From the NCBI GenBank assembly GCA_026125925.1, contig JAHCKF010000172.1:1-7400 (forward strand): a stretch of DNA of 7,400 nt, given 5' to 3'. The DNA is from Pseudolabrys sp. GTDB taxonomy: Bacteria; Pseudomonadota; Alphaproteobacteria; Rhizobiales; Xanthobacteraceae. The stretch's first letter is position 1. Every line of letters begins with the position of its first letter. The position numbers and the translations under genes were made by a program. The notes beneath the pieces were generated by a model that had not been told where the DNA came from, did no database searches, and saw only the letters and a list, made by a program, of their open reading frames with translations. This document shows, one piece after another, positions 1 through 4,865 of this stretch.

Positions 1-733
1 GGCGCTCGCCTTCGCCGCGCAGGTTGGAGAAGTTGGTGCCGGTGCCCGAGCCGTATTTGAACAGGCGGGCTTCGCGCACCCACAGGTCCATGATGCCGCC
101 TTCGTTCACCAGGTCGTCGCTGATGCTCTGGATAAAGCAGGCGTGCGGCTGCGGGTGCTCGTAGGACGACTTCGACTTGGTCAGCTTGCCGGTGGCGTAA
201 TCGACGTAATAGTGGCCCTGGCCGGGGCCGTCGATGCCATAGGCCCAGTGCAGGCCGGTGTTGAACCACTGCGGCGAGTTCGGCGCGCACATCTGCTTGG
301 CCAGCATGAAGCGCAGTTCGTCGAAGAAGGCGTGGGCGTCCTCTTCATTATCGAAGTAGCCGCCTTTCCAGCCCCAGTAGGTCCAGGTGCCGGCCAGACG
401 ATCGAACACCTGCTTGGACGAGGTCTCGCCGATGTAGCGTTCCTTCTCGGGCAGCGCCGCGAGCGCGTCCATGTCGGCGACCGAGCGCCACAGGAAGGAG
501 GGGACGGAGTTCTCTTCGACCTTCTTCAGGCGCGCGGGCACGCCCGCCTTGCGGAAATACTTCTGGGCGAGGACGTCGGACGCCACCTGCGACCAGAATT
601 CGGGCACCTCGACATTGTCCAGCTTGAAGACAATGGAGCCATCCGGATTCTTGATCTCGGAGGTGGTCAGGCGGAAGTCGATCCCTGCGTAAGCCTGGCC
701 CGCATCCTTGGTGTAGCGCCGTTCGATCCGCAT
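1..733 (-). CDS. nrdJ: Vitamin B12-dependent (class II) ribonucleotide reductase, N-terminal 244 residues, partial
   Basis: Reduces ribonucleotides to deoxyribonucleotides in the cytoplasm using adenosylcobalamin, so it needs neither oxygen nor a separate radical-generating subunit. The frame stays open from the left edge to an ATG at 731-733 and starts MRIERRYTKDAGQAYAGIDF. Seen: the NSPQWFNTG motif at residues 152-160, the HACFIQSISDDL stretch with Cys199 (known in the family as one of the redox-active active-site cysteines), and FKYGSGTGTNFS at about 225-236. These are diagnostic of the long alphaproteobacterial NrdJ, normally around 1,200 residues, so roughly the first fifth is present. 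A GGGGA sequence lies 8 nt before the ATG as a plausible ribosome binding site. No interruption is seen. Two possible promoters lie upstream (774-802 and 1034-1061). The identification is secure; only the regulation is inferred. Confidence 0.95.
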   Translation of the reverse strand, partial: MRIERRYTKDAGQAYAGIDFRLTTSEIKNPDGSIVFKLDNVEVPEFWSQVASDVLAQKYFRKAGVPARLKKVEENSVPSFLWRSVADMDALAALPEKERYIGETSSKQVFDRLAGTWTYWGWKGGYFDNEEDAHAFFDELRFMLAKQMCAPNSPQWFNTGLHWAYGIDGPGQGHYYVDYATGKLTKSKSSYEHPQPHACFIQSISDDLVNEGGIMDLWVREARLFKYGSGTGTNFSNLRGEGER

Positions 734-773
734 CGTCTTAGTCCCCAAAATTCCAGGCGACCAGCGGCCGCCG

Positions 774-802
774 ATTATCTCAGACGGACCTGTCCTTGTC
801 CG
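774..802 (-). promoter_or_regulatory. Candidate proximal nrdJ promoter (sigma-70 type)
   Basis: Read on the minus strand: CGGACA (-35, 4 of 6 consensus), a 17-nt spacer, then GATAAT (-10, 5 of 6). Transcription would begin around position 767 and give a leader of about 35 nt before the nrdJ ATG. Spacing and position are good, but the call rests only on consensus matching in a GC-rich region. Confidence 0.4.
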
Positions 803-882
803 CCGTCGCGTTCACTCAAACCCTGCCTGACGCCCTGCATCCTGACGGCCCGGGGCTCTTGAAAGCCGGCACCCGATACCGC

Positions 883-900
883 CGGGCCCGACCGGGCCCG
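883..900 (-). repeat. GC-rich perfect stem-loop in nrdJ upstream region
   Basis: CGGGCCC at 883-889 and GGGCCCG at 894-900 form a perfect 7-bp all-GC stem around a 4-nt loop. It would lie in the leader of any transcript started at the distal promoter (1034-1061), about 150 nt before the nrdJ start. No T-tract follows on either strand, so it is not a simple intrinsic terminator. A role in folding or pausing is only inference. Confidence 0.35.
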
Positions 901-1033
901 CTTACGCAAACTGTTCCCGTTCCCTGACAACGCCTGGAAGGGCTGTCGGGGCTCAAAAACCTGACATCGCGTCGGTTTGGAGGTTCCGGCGGGAACTCAT
1001 GGTACGCATCACCCACACCGTACTGTCACAAAG

Positions 1034-1061
1034 GCTATATGGGACTCGTCGTCGTCGTCAA
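1034..1061 (-). promoter_or_regulatory. Candidate distal minus-strand promoter (sigma-70 type)
   Basis: On the minus strand, TTGACG (-35, 5 of 6) at 1056-1061 is separated by 16 nt from TATAGC (-10, 4 of 6) at 1034-1039, putting a start near 1027. It could drive nrdJ with a leader of nearly 300 nt, or a separate short RNA. The -35 lies inside a run of CGT triplets on the plus strand (about 1048-1059). The two NrdR-like boxes sit immediately upstream, and the nearer one touches the -35. Confidence 0.4.
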
Positions 1062-1105
1062 CAACAGATAGTGGGTACGAGTAACTAAATCCCTAAGTCT
1101 TGTGT
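1061..1105 (-). promoter_or_regulatory. Pair of degenerate NrdR-box-like elements in inverted orientation
   Basis: Two 16-nt elements lie at 1061-1076 and 1090-1105. Each matches the general NrdR consensus (acaCwAtATaTwGtgt) at 11 of 16 positions by my count. They also resemble one another in opposite orientation: one reads CCC-N4-TCT-N3-GT-like on the plus strand, the other on the minus strand. NrdR is the known ATP/dATP-sensing repressor of ribonucleotide reductase genes and usually binds paired boxes. Against the call: centre spacing here is 29 bp rather than the usual ~31-32 bp, the match is imperfect, and the pair is over 300 nt from the nrdJ start. Treat as tentative. Confidence 0.3.
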
Positions 1106-1144
1106 CAGTTCGGTGAAAAGCGAGGATAACCCGCCGTGAAGCCG

Positions 1145-1189
1145 CGGGCAGTATGACCCTCCGGCTCCGGTATAGAAGCCCGTTTTTTT
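1145..1189 (+). terminator. Rho-independent terminator, plus strand
   Basis: Outer stem CGGGC (1145-1149) with GCCCG (1178-1182), inner stem TAT-ACC with GGTATA (one bulged G), and a ~10-nt loop rich in CCGG. Seven T residues follow directly at 1183-1189. No plus-strand protein gene lies upstream, so it would end a small RNA or antisense transcript. A weak promoter (GTGTCA at 1102-1107, 17-nt spacer, GATAAC at 1125-1130) would give an RNA of only about 50 nt. Confidence 0.55.
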
Positions 1190-1228
1190 GCGCCGGCCCT
1201 TTGGGTTTTGATGCCTACAGCGGTGAAG

Positions 1229-1265
1229 AAAAAATGACGAAAAATGGGGGCTTGCCGACAACCCA
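1229..1265 (-). terminator. Probable Rho-independent terminator, minus strand
   Basis: On the minus strand, TGTGGGTTG, loop TCGG, then CAAGCCCCCA form a stem of about eight pairs with one mismatch and one bulged G. TTTTT follows immediately, and a second run of six T comes 5 nt later. It would end a minus-strand transcript arriving from the 1270-1480 side, where no protein gene is recognised. It is weaker than the other terminators because of the bulge. Confidence 0.45.
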
Positions 1266-1292
1266 CAGCTTCTTTTCCGCCCGGGCGAGAAG

Positions 1293-1310
1293 GGGATAAG
1301 CGCGGGATAA
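1293..1310 (+). repeat. Tandem GGGATAA motif, 11-bp spacing
   Basis: GGGATAA occurs at 1293-1299 and 1304-1310, exactly 11 bp apart, so on one face of the helix. It is preceded by a palindromic CGCCCGGGCG (1278-1287) flanked by CTTCT and AGAAG arms. On the opposite strand the motif reads TTATCCC, a partial match to a DnaA box (TTATCCACA). Purpose unknown; chance is possible. Confidence 0.25.
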
Positions 1311-1327
1311 ACAACGGGGAACCCGGC

Positions 1328-1352
1328 CGGGAGTCGCTGATTCTCGTTTTTT
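1328..1352 (+). terminator. Rho-independent terminator, plus strand
   Basis: CGGGAGTC (1328-1335), a 3-nt loop, then GATTCTCG (1339-1346) pair over 8 bp including two G-T wobbles, followed directly by six T (1347-1352) and CCTC. This is a compact textbook intrinsic terminator. No plus-strand protein gene precedes it, and no convincing promoter was found between 1190 and 1328, so what it ends is unknown. Confidence 0.55.
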
Positions 1353-1410
1353 CCTCAGCCGGTTAGCCTGTGGGCGATCGCTGCCGACGAGCGGTATGAA
1401 GTGTCCCACC

Positions 1411-1430
1411 CCTGTTGATGACGCAACAGG
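1411..1430. repeat. Perfect 7-bp inverted repeat
   Basis: CCTGTTG (1411-1417) and CAACAGG (1424-1430) enclose a 6-nt spacer. The plus strand continues TTGTGTTCTTG, which is T-rich but interrupted. It could be a weak terminator, an operator for a dimeric protein, or part of a folded RNA. Nothing decides between these. Confidence 0.3.
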
Positions 1431-1480
1431 TTGTGTTCTTGAGGCTTTGCAAAGGAATCGCGCGGTCCAAAACGACGGCC

Positions 1481-1515
1481 CAAGAGAAAAAGGCGAGCCC
1501 CGCAAGGAGCCCGCC
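1481..1515 (-). terminator. Strong Rho-independent terminator, minus strand
   Basis: On the minus strand GGCGGGCTCC, loop TTGC, then GGGGCTCGCC pair over 10 bp with two wobbles, followed by TTTTTCTCTT. This is the best intrinsic terminator in the window. There is no minus-strand protein gene between it and arr, which is on the plus strand, and this is the main reason to suspect an RNA gene here. Confidence 0.65.
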
Positions 1516-1585
1516 CTCTCATTTCCCGGCACTGTCATCTCGCCTTCAGCGCAATGCCCAAACAACAGCGGCATTGCCGAATTCG
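1481..1585 (-). ncRNA. Candidate small RNA of about 105 nt
   Basis: Read on the minus strand, the segment has a promoter-like sequence upstream (1591-1620). It contains a first stem-loop with perfect 8-bp arms GCAATGCC / GGCATTGC (1570-1577 with 1551-1558, 11-nt loop), a single-stranded linker of about 35 nt, and a strong terminator hairpin with T-tract ending at about 1481. This is the usual architecture of a bacterial trans-acting small RNA. It lies divergent to arr, whose start codon is about 140 nt away. I do not recognise the sequence as a known family (not SRP RNA, tmRNA or RNase P RNA). The overlapping open frames on both strands look non-coding. Confidence 0.4.
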
Positions 1586-1590
1586 CAGGC

Positions 1591-1620
1591 ACCATAGCTT
1601 CAGATTCTGGGCAAAAGCAA
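1591..1620 (-). promoter_or_regulatory. Weak promoter candidate for the small RNA
   Basis: On the minus strand, TTGCTT (1615-1620, 3 of 6) is followed by an 18-nt spacer and TATGGT (1591-1596, 4 of 6). The predicted start is near 1585, just before the first stem-loop of the candidate RNA. The match is only moderate. Confidence 0.25.
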
Positions 1621-1725
1621 TGGCGGCCGGGCGAGGCGCCGGGGGCCGCTATCGTCAAATTGGCCGCATTCGACCCATAACCCGGATAGGATTACCGTTC
1701 ATTCTGGTCGAGGTGCTTTCAGCCG

Positions 1726-2139
1726 ATGTCTCAAGCCGGTGTCTTTTCGCAGTCGTATTTCCACGGGACCAAGGCCGATCTTCGCCCCGGCGATTTCATC
1801 GAGGTCGGCCGCGCCTCCAATTTCGCGACGGACCGGCCGCTGTCCTGGGTTTATTTCTCGAGCACGCTCGATGCCGCGATCTGGGGCGCTGAACTCGCGA
1901 CCGGCGGTGAGCGGCAACGAATCTACGTCGTCGAGCCGACGGGGCCGGTCTTCGACGACCCCAATCTCACGGACAAGAAATTCCCCGGCAACCCGACGAT
2001 GTCCTATCGCTCGCGCGAGCCGCTCAAGATCATCGCCGAGGTGACCAACTGGCAGGGCCATGCGCCCGATCAGTTGAAGGCGATGAAGGAGGGGCTCGCC
2101 CGCCTCGCGCAGGAGGGGCGCAATACGATCATCGACTGA
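1726..2139 (+). CDS. arr: Rifampin ADP-ribosyltransferase (Arr family)
   Basis: Transfers ADP-ribose from NAD+ to a hydroxyl of the ansa bridge of rifamycins, inactivating them before they bind RNA polymerase. The 137-residue length fits the Arr family (about 140). Seen: YFHGTKADLRPGD with His13, WVYFSSTLDAAIWGAELA with Tyr43, RIYVVEPTGP at 65-74, the DDPNLTDKKFPGNPT block at 77-91 with Asp77/78, SYRSREPL and the late GHAPDQLKAMK. His, Tyr and Asp correspond to the catalytic/NAD-contacting residues described for the Mycobacterium smegmatis enzyme, so it is probably active. GAGGTG lies 10 nt before the ATG. It stands alone; its stop is 3 nt from that of the convergent channel gene. GC content matches its neighbours, with no sign of recent transfer. 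Native function in soil bacteria is probably self-protection; resistance here is inferred. Confidence 0.93.
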   Translation: MSQAGVFSQSYFHGTKADLRPGDFIEVGRASNFATDRPLSWVYFSSTLDAAIWGAELATGGERQRIYVVEPTGPVFDDPNLTDKKFPGNPTMSYRSREPLKIIAEVTNWQGHAPDQLKAMKEGLARLAQEGRNTIID

Positions 2140-2142
2140 CGT

Positions 2143-3048
2143 TCAGGAAGGGTTTGCCGCCTCCATCGTCACATCGGCCCGTCGCCGCGGCAGCGCCTCG
2201 GGGCGCTCGCGCTGCAGGAAGTCGACGAGCTTCTCGCGCACCTCGCAGCGCAGGTCGAAGGCCTTGCCCGCAGAGGGGGCGCTGACCAGGCAGCGCACTT
2301 CGATGGTTTCCTCCTTGCAGTCGGTGACCTGCAAGGCGGCGACCTGGCCGTCCCAGTTCGGCGACGCCTTGGCGATCTCGGTGAGCTTGTCGCGGATGAC
2401 GCCGACCGGGGCACGGTAGTCGAGGTAGAGCAGGGCGACGCCGATCAGCGCCGAATTCTCGCGCGTCCAGTTCTGGAATGGCTTCTCGATGAAATAGGTC
2501 AGCGGCACGATCAGCCGCCGCCAGTCCCAGATCTTCACCACCACATAGGTCGAAGTGATCTCCTCCACGGTGCCCCATTCGCCTTCGACAATGACGGCGT
2601 CGTCGAGGCGGATCGGCTGTGTCATGGCAAGCTGTACGCCGGCAAACAGATTGGACAATACCGGCCGTGCCGCCAGGCCGGCGACCAGGCCGGCGACGCC
2701 CGCGGAGGCGAACAGGCTCACGCCGTACTGGCGCACCGGCTCGAAGGTCATCAGCGCCGCGCTGACCGTGAGGACGACGATGAGGACATCGAGCGTGCGC
2801 ATCAGCACGCGCACCTGGGTGTAGTGCTTGCGCGCCAGCAGATTGTCCGCCGTGTCGATGCGGAATTGCAGCAGGTAGAGATCGGCGGCGATCTTCAGGG
2901 CGGTCAGCGCGCCCCAGCCGACCATGGCGATGATGGCAATCAACAGCAGCCTGGCCATCCAGGCGGCGGTGACGGGATCGAACGGCGCCACCGGCACGGC
3001 GATGCTCAGCGCCAGGATGATGAGGCCAAGCCGGGTGACGCCGCGCAT
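2143..3048 (-). CDS. MscS-family mechanosensitive ion channel (main open frame, 5' end displaced by frameshift)
   Basis: Small-conductance mechanosensitive channel of the inner membrane that would release solutes on hypo-osmotic shock. The 301-residue frame has hydrophobic helices at about 5-22, 31-52 and 84-101. The pore-lining helix follows at about 106-140 (SLFASAGVAGLVAGLAAR, then VLSNLFAGVQLAMTQPIRLDD) with the Gly/Ala packing pattern typical of MscS TM3. The beta domain (DAVIVEGEWGTVEEI, RRLIVPLTYFIEKPFQNW) and a C-terminal alpha/beta domain come next. The ATG at 3046-3048 has no good ribosome binding site and is only 3 codons after an in-frame TGA (3058-3060). The true start is more likely the ATG at 3230-3232 in another frame. 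Removing one base near 3049-3057 would give a 362-residue protein, a usual length for this group. Family assignment is solid; whether the gene is intact is open. Confidence 0.85.
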   Translation of the reverse strand: MRGVTRLGLIILALSIAVPVAPFDPVTAAWMARLLLIAIIAMVGWGALTALKIAADLYLLQFRIDTADNLLARKHYTQVRVLMRTLDVLIVVLTVSAALMTFEPVRQYGVSLFASAGVAGLVAGLAARPVLSNLFAGVQLAMTQPIRLDDAVIVEGEWGTVEEITSTYVVVKIWDWRRLIVPLTYFIEKPFQNWTRENSALIGVALLYLDYRAPVGVIRDKLTEIAKASPNWDGQVAALQVTDCKEETIEVRCLVSAPSAGKAFDLRCEVREKLVDFLQRERPEALPRRRADVTMEAANPS

Positions 3049-3232
3049 CTGCTGCCGTCAGGGCGTAGGGATAGCGGGTCGCCAGGGTCATACGCAGCAG
3101 GCGGCGCACCGTCTTGTGCAGCGACAGCGCGATGACGATGGCGAGGGCGACGATGACGATCGCCACCAGCGGCCGCGGCAGCCAGGCGAGCCACTGGGTG
3201 AGGATGGACAATGCCGATCTGACCGAATCCAT
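3049..3232 (-). pseudogene. Displaced 5' end of the MscS-family gene (first transmembrane helix)
   Basis: Starting at the ATG at 3230-3232, the frame reads MDSVRSALSILTQWLAWLPR, then a hydrophobic helix at about residues 21-38 (PLVAIVIVALAIVIALSL), a basic stretch (HKTVRRLLR) and TRYPYALT. This is a classic N-terminal membrane anchor, and it passes naturally into the RGVTRLGLIILALS helix of the main frame if one base is dropped. In the sequence as given the frame instead runs on into an Arg/Ala/His-rich translation with no channel features. The total 2143-3232 is 1,090 nt, one more than a multiple of three, as expected for a single-base insertion. The cause may be a real mutation or a sequencing/assembly error; a recoding site is unlikely because no slippery heptamer is seen. 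Confidence 0.75.
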
Positions 3233-3349
3233 GAACGATTTCAGTTCTCGATGCGTGGGAAAACGGGTGTTTGGGCGCGCCGGGTGCGCTGGACACGGCG
3301 GCGGCGAGGTGGCACAACGCGCCCGTCGCAACGGAAATGCGCATCGGCG

Positions 3350-3760
3350 ATGAAAAGTTTCCTGCTGAAAATCTTTACCTGGTGGAACTCGTCCACCTTC
3401 GGCACCGATCTGTGGACCTGGCGCTACGGCGAGAAGGTCGGCACCGACGAGTTCGGCAATACGTATTATCGGACCCGCGGCGGCAAGGTGGACAAGGGGC
3501 TGCTCTTCGAGCGCCGCTGGGTGATCTACAACGGCTATGCCGAAGCGAGCACGATCCCGCCGGCCTGGCACGGCTGGATTCATCATACGGTCGATGTGCC
3601 GCCGACCGACGAGGTCTACACGCCGCGCGAATGGCAGAAGCCGCACCGGCCGAACATGACGGGCACGCCGGGCGCGTATCGCCCGCAGGGTTCGACGCTG
3701 GCCGCGGGCCGGCGTCCCAAGGCGACCGGCGACTATAATGCATGGTCGCCTGAGGCCTAA
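3350..3760 (+). CDS. NADH:ubiquinone oxidoreductase subunit NDUFA12 (B17.2 family)
   Basis: Accessory subunit of respiratory complex I, found in mitochondria and alphaproteobacteria. It sits on the peripheral arm and helps assembly or stability rather than catalysis. The 136-residue product starts MKSFLLKIFTWWNSSTFGTD. It contains the family hallmarks GEKVGTDEFGNTYY (about 28-41), ERRWVIYNGYAEASTIPPAW (about 55-74), HGWIHHTVDVPPTD, and the C-terminal WQKPHRPNMTGTPGAYRPQG. The ATG at 3350 is chosen because the alignment-typical MKSFLLKIFTWW start lies there; upstream codons in the frame are low-complexity. The ribosome binding site is weak. It is divergent from the channel gene (117 nt apart) and 114 nt upstream of the DUF2155 gene on the same strand, an order common in this bacterial group. 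Confidence 0.93.
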   Translation: MKSFLLKIFTWWNSSTFGTDLWTWRYGEKVGTDEFGNTYYRTRGGKVDKGLLFERRWVIYNGYAEASTIPPAWHGWIHHTVDVPPTDEVYTPREWQKPHRPNMTGTPGAYRPQGSTLAAGRRPKATGDYNAWSPEA

Positions 3761-3820
3761 AAGGGGCTGCCTTACGGCCCTTCCGCCGCCGCATTCACCG
3801 TGTTAACCGGACCGCTGAAG

Positions 3821-3843
3821 GCGCGCGCGAATCCGTGCGCGCG
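3821..3843 (+). repeat. GCGCGC hairpin upstream of the DUF2155 gene
   Basis: Alternating GC runs at 3821-3828 and 3837-3843 can pair over about 6 bp around AATCCGT. It lies about 30 nt before the ATG at 3875 and would be in the 5' leader or in read-through mRNA from the NDUFA12 gene. No T-tract follows. No clear ribosome binding site is seen before 3875, so the fold could affect translation, but this is speculation. Confidence 0.25.
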
Positions 3844-3874
3844 GTGGCCTGAAAACCCCGAATAAGCGACGTCC

Positions 3875-4864
3875 ATGGCCCGGTTTCGGCTTCCAGCAAT
3901 TGCGATGATGGTGTTGCTCGGGGCCGCTCCGGCGGCCGCGCAGTTCACCAACATCTTCAGCGATCCGCCGCCACGGCCGCCGGGCAGCGTGCCGCGCGGT
4001 CAGCAGCAGCCGCAGTCCGTGCCGCCGGCCGATCTCGGCCGCGGTCGCGATGTGCAGAGCGGCGCCACCGCCACGCAATCGGGCAACTGGGTCAATCCGG
4101 ATCTGCCGCCGGCGCAGCCGCTGCCGGCGCCGATGAACCTGCCGCCGCAAAATCGTCCCGGCCGCGGCACCATCCAGTCCAATGAGCTGGCGCCGCCGCC
4201 AGGCACTGCGGCGCCGTCGCAGGATCTGACGCCGATGACGCCGGTCGCCCCCGGTACACCGGCCGGCCAGCAGCCGCAGAACAACGCCAACACCAATCCG
4301 GTGCAGACGCTGCCCGGCTTGCCGTCCGGCGTGCGCCAGCCGCCCGGTACGCCGCAGCAGCCCGCCGACGCCAATGCCGCGCCGCATACGGGCGACGAGG
4401 TGGTGGTCGAACCGCCGCCGCAGCGCATCGCCAACCCGACCGCGATCTTCGCCGGTCTCGACAAGATCACCGGCCGCATCACCAAGTTCGACGTTGCTAT
4501 CAATGAGACGGTGCAATTCGGCGCGCTGCGGGTAACGCCGCGCGTCTGCTATTCGCGGCCGCCGACCGAAACACCCAACACCGATGCCTTCGTGCAGGTG
4601 GACGAGGTCACGCTCAACGGCGAGATCAAGCGTATCTTCTCGGGCTGGATGTTCGCCGCGAGCCCCGGCCTGCACGCCGTCGAGCATCCGATCTACGACG
4701 TCTGGCTCACGGAATGTAAGGGCGGCGGCAATCCCGATGTTGCCGACGCCGGTGAAGCGCAAGGCGACGACAAGAAGCCGGCGGTGCGCACGCCGCCGCA
4801 ACGGCCGCCGCGACCGGCGCAAGCGCGCCCGCTGCCGTCGGGCACCTTCCAGCCGGTGCGTTAG
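3875..4864 (+). CDS. Secreted DUF2155 domain-containing protein
   Basis: Function not known; this is a conserved alphaproteobacterial envelope family. The 329-residue product begins with a signal peptide: basic MARFR, a hydrophobic core at about 6-18, and cleavage likely after AAA near residue 22, so it should be periplasmic. Residues about 25-185 are low-complexity, rich in Pro, Gln, Gly, Ala and Asn. The DUF2155 domain spans about 188-282: IFAGLDKITGRITKFDV, ETVQFGALRVTPRVCYSRPP, FSGWMFAASPGLHAVEHP, YDVWLTEC. Cys225 and Cys281 are the only cysteines and could form a disulfide. A Pro/Arg-rich tail follows. It starts 114 nt after the NDUFA12 stop, possibly in one transcript, and its stop is 1 nt from that of the convergent aat. 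The long linker suggests reach through the periplasm or peptidoglycan, which is inference. Confidence 0.88.
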   Translation: MARFRLPAIAMMVLLGAAPAAAQFTNIFSDPPPRPPGSVPRGQQQPQSVPPADLGRGRDVQSGATATQSGNWVNPDLPPAQPLPAPMNLPPQNRPGRGTIQSNELAPPPGTAAPSQDLTPMTPVAPGTPAGQQPQNNANTNPVQTLPGLPSGVRQPPGTPQQPADANAAPHTGDEVVVEPPPQRIANPTAIFAGLDKITGRITKFDVAINETVQFGALRVTPRVCYSRPPTETPNTDAFVQVDEVTLNGEIKRIFSGWMFAASPGLHAVEHPIYDVWLTECKGGGNPDVADAGEAQGDDKKPAVRTPPQRPPRPAQARPLPSGTFQPVR

Positions 4865-4865
4865 C

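Larger units (their letters stand above)
734..1725. other. Long intergenic region without a convincing protein gene
   Basis: About 1 kb between the nrdJ start and the arr start. The open frames here (for example minus 816-1016, minus 1215-1658, plus 1396-1680) give low-complexity translations rich in Arg, Pro, Ser and Gly, with no recognisable motif, and several overlap on opposite strands, so they are judged non-coding. The stretch instead holds promoter-like sequences, two NrdR-like boxes, four hairpin plus T-tract structures, a 7-bp stem-loop and a candidate small RNA, each listed separately. There is also an inverted repeat of 6-bp arms, GCGGCC at 1623-1628 and GGCCGC at 1644-1649, about 80 nt before arr. 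T-tracts of 5-7 are rare elsewhere in the window, which makes the clustering notable. No tRNA T-loop motif was found. Confidence 0.6.

Noticed and set aside
816..1016. 66-codon minus-strand open frame in the nrdJ upstream region
   Set aside because: GTG start without ribosome binding site and an Arg/Pro/Ser-rich translation with no motif; probably chance in GC-rich DNA.
734..1030. Cobalamin riboswitch upstream of the B12-dependent nrdJ
   Set aside because: The conserved B12-box core (GCCACTG-type segment and partner motifs) is not visible on the minus strand.
1293..1310. Replication origin with DnaA boxes
   Set aside because: The best match to TTATCCACA is 7 of 9, there is no AT-rich unwinding region, and no dnaA, hemE or parAB genes are nearby.
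1215..1680. Overlapping open frames of 94-147 codons on both strands
   Set aside because: They span terminators and hairpins, their translations are low-complexity and unlike proteins, and none has a good start signal.
3290..3350. Sigma-54 promoter (TGGCAC near 3310) before the NDUFA12 gene
   Set aside because: No GC dinucleotide at the required distance for the -12 element.
3803..4822. Long minus-strand open frame opposite the DUF2155 gene
   Set aside because: Arg/Gly-rich antisense shadow of a clearly coding plus-strand gene with signal peptide and conserved domain.
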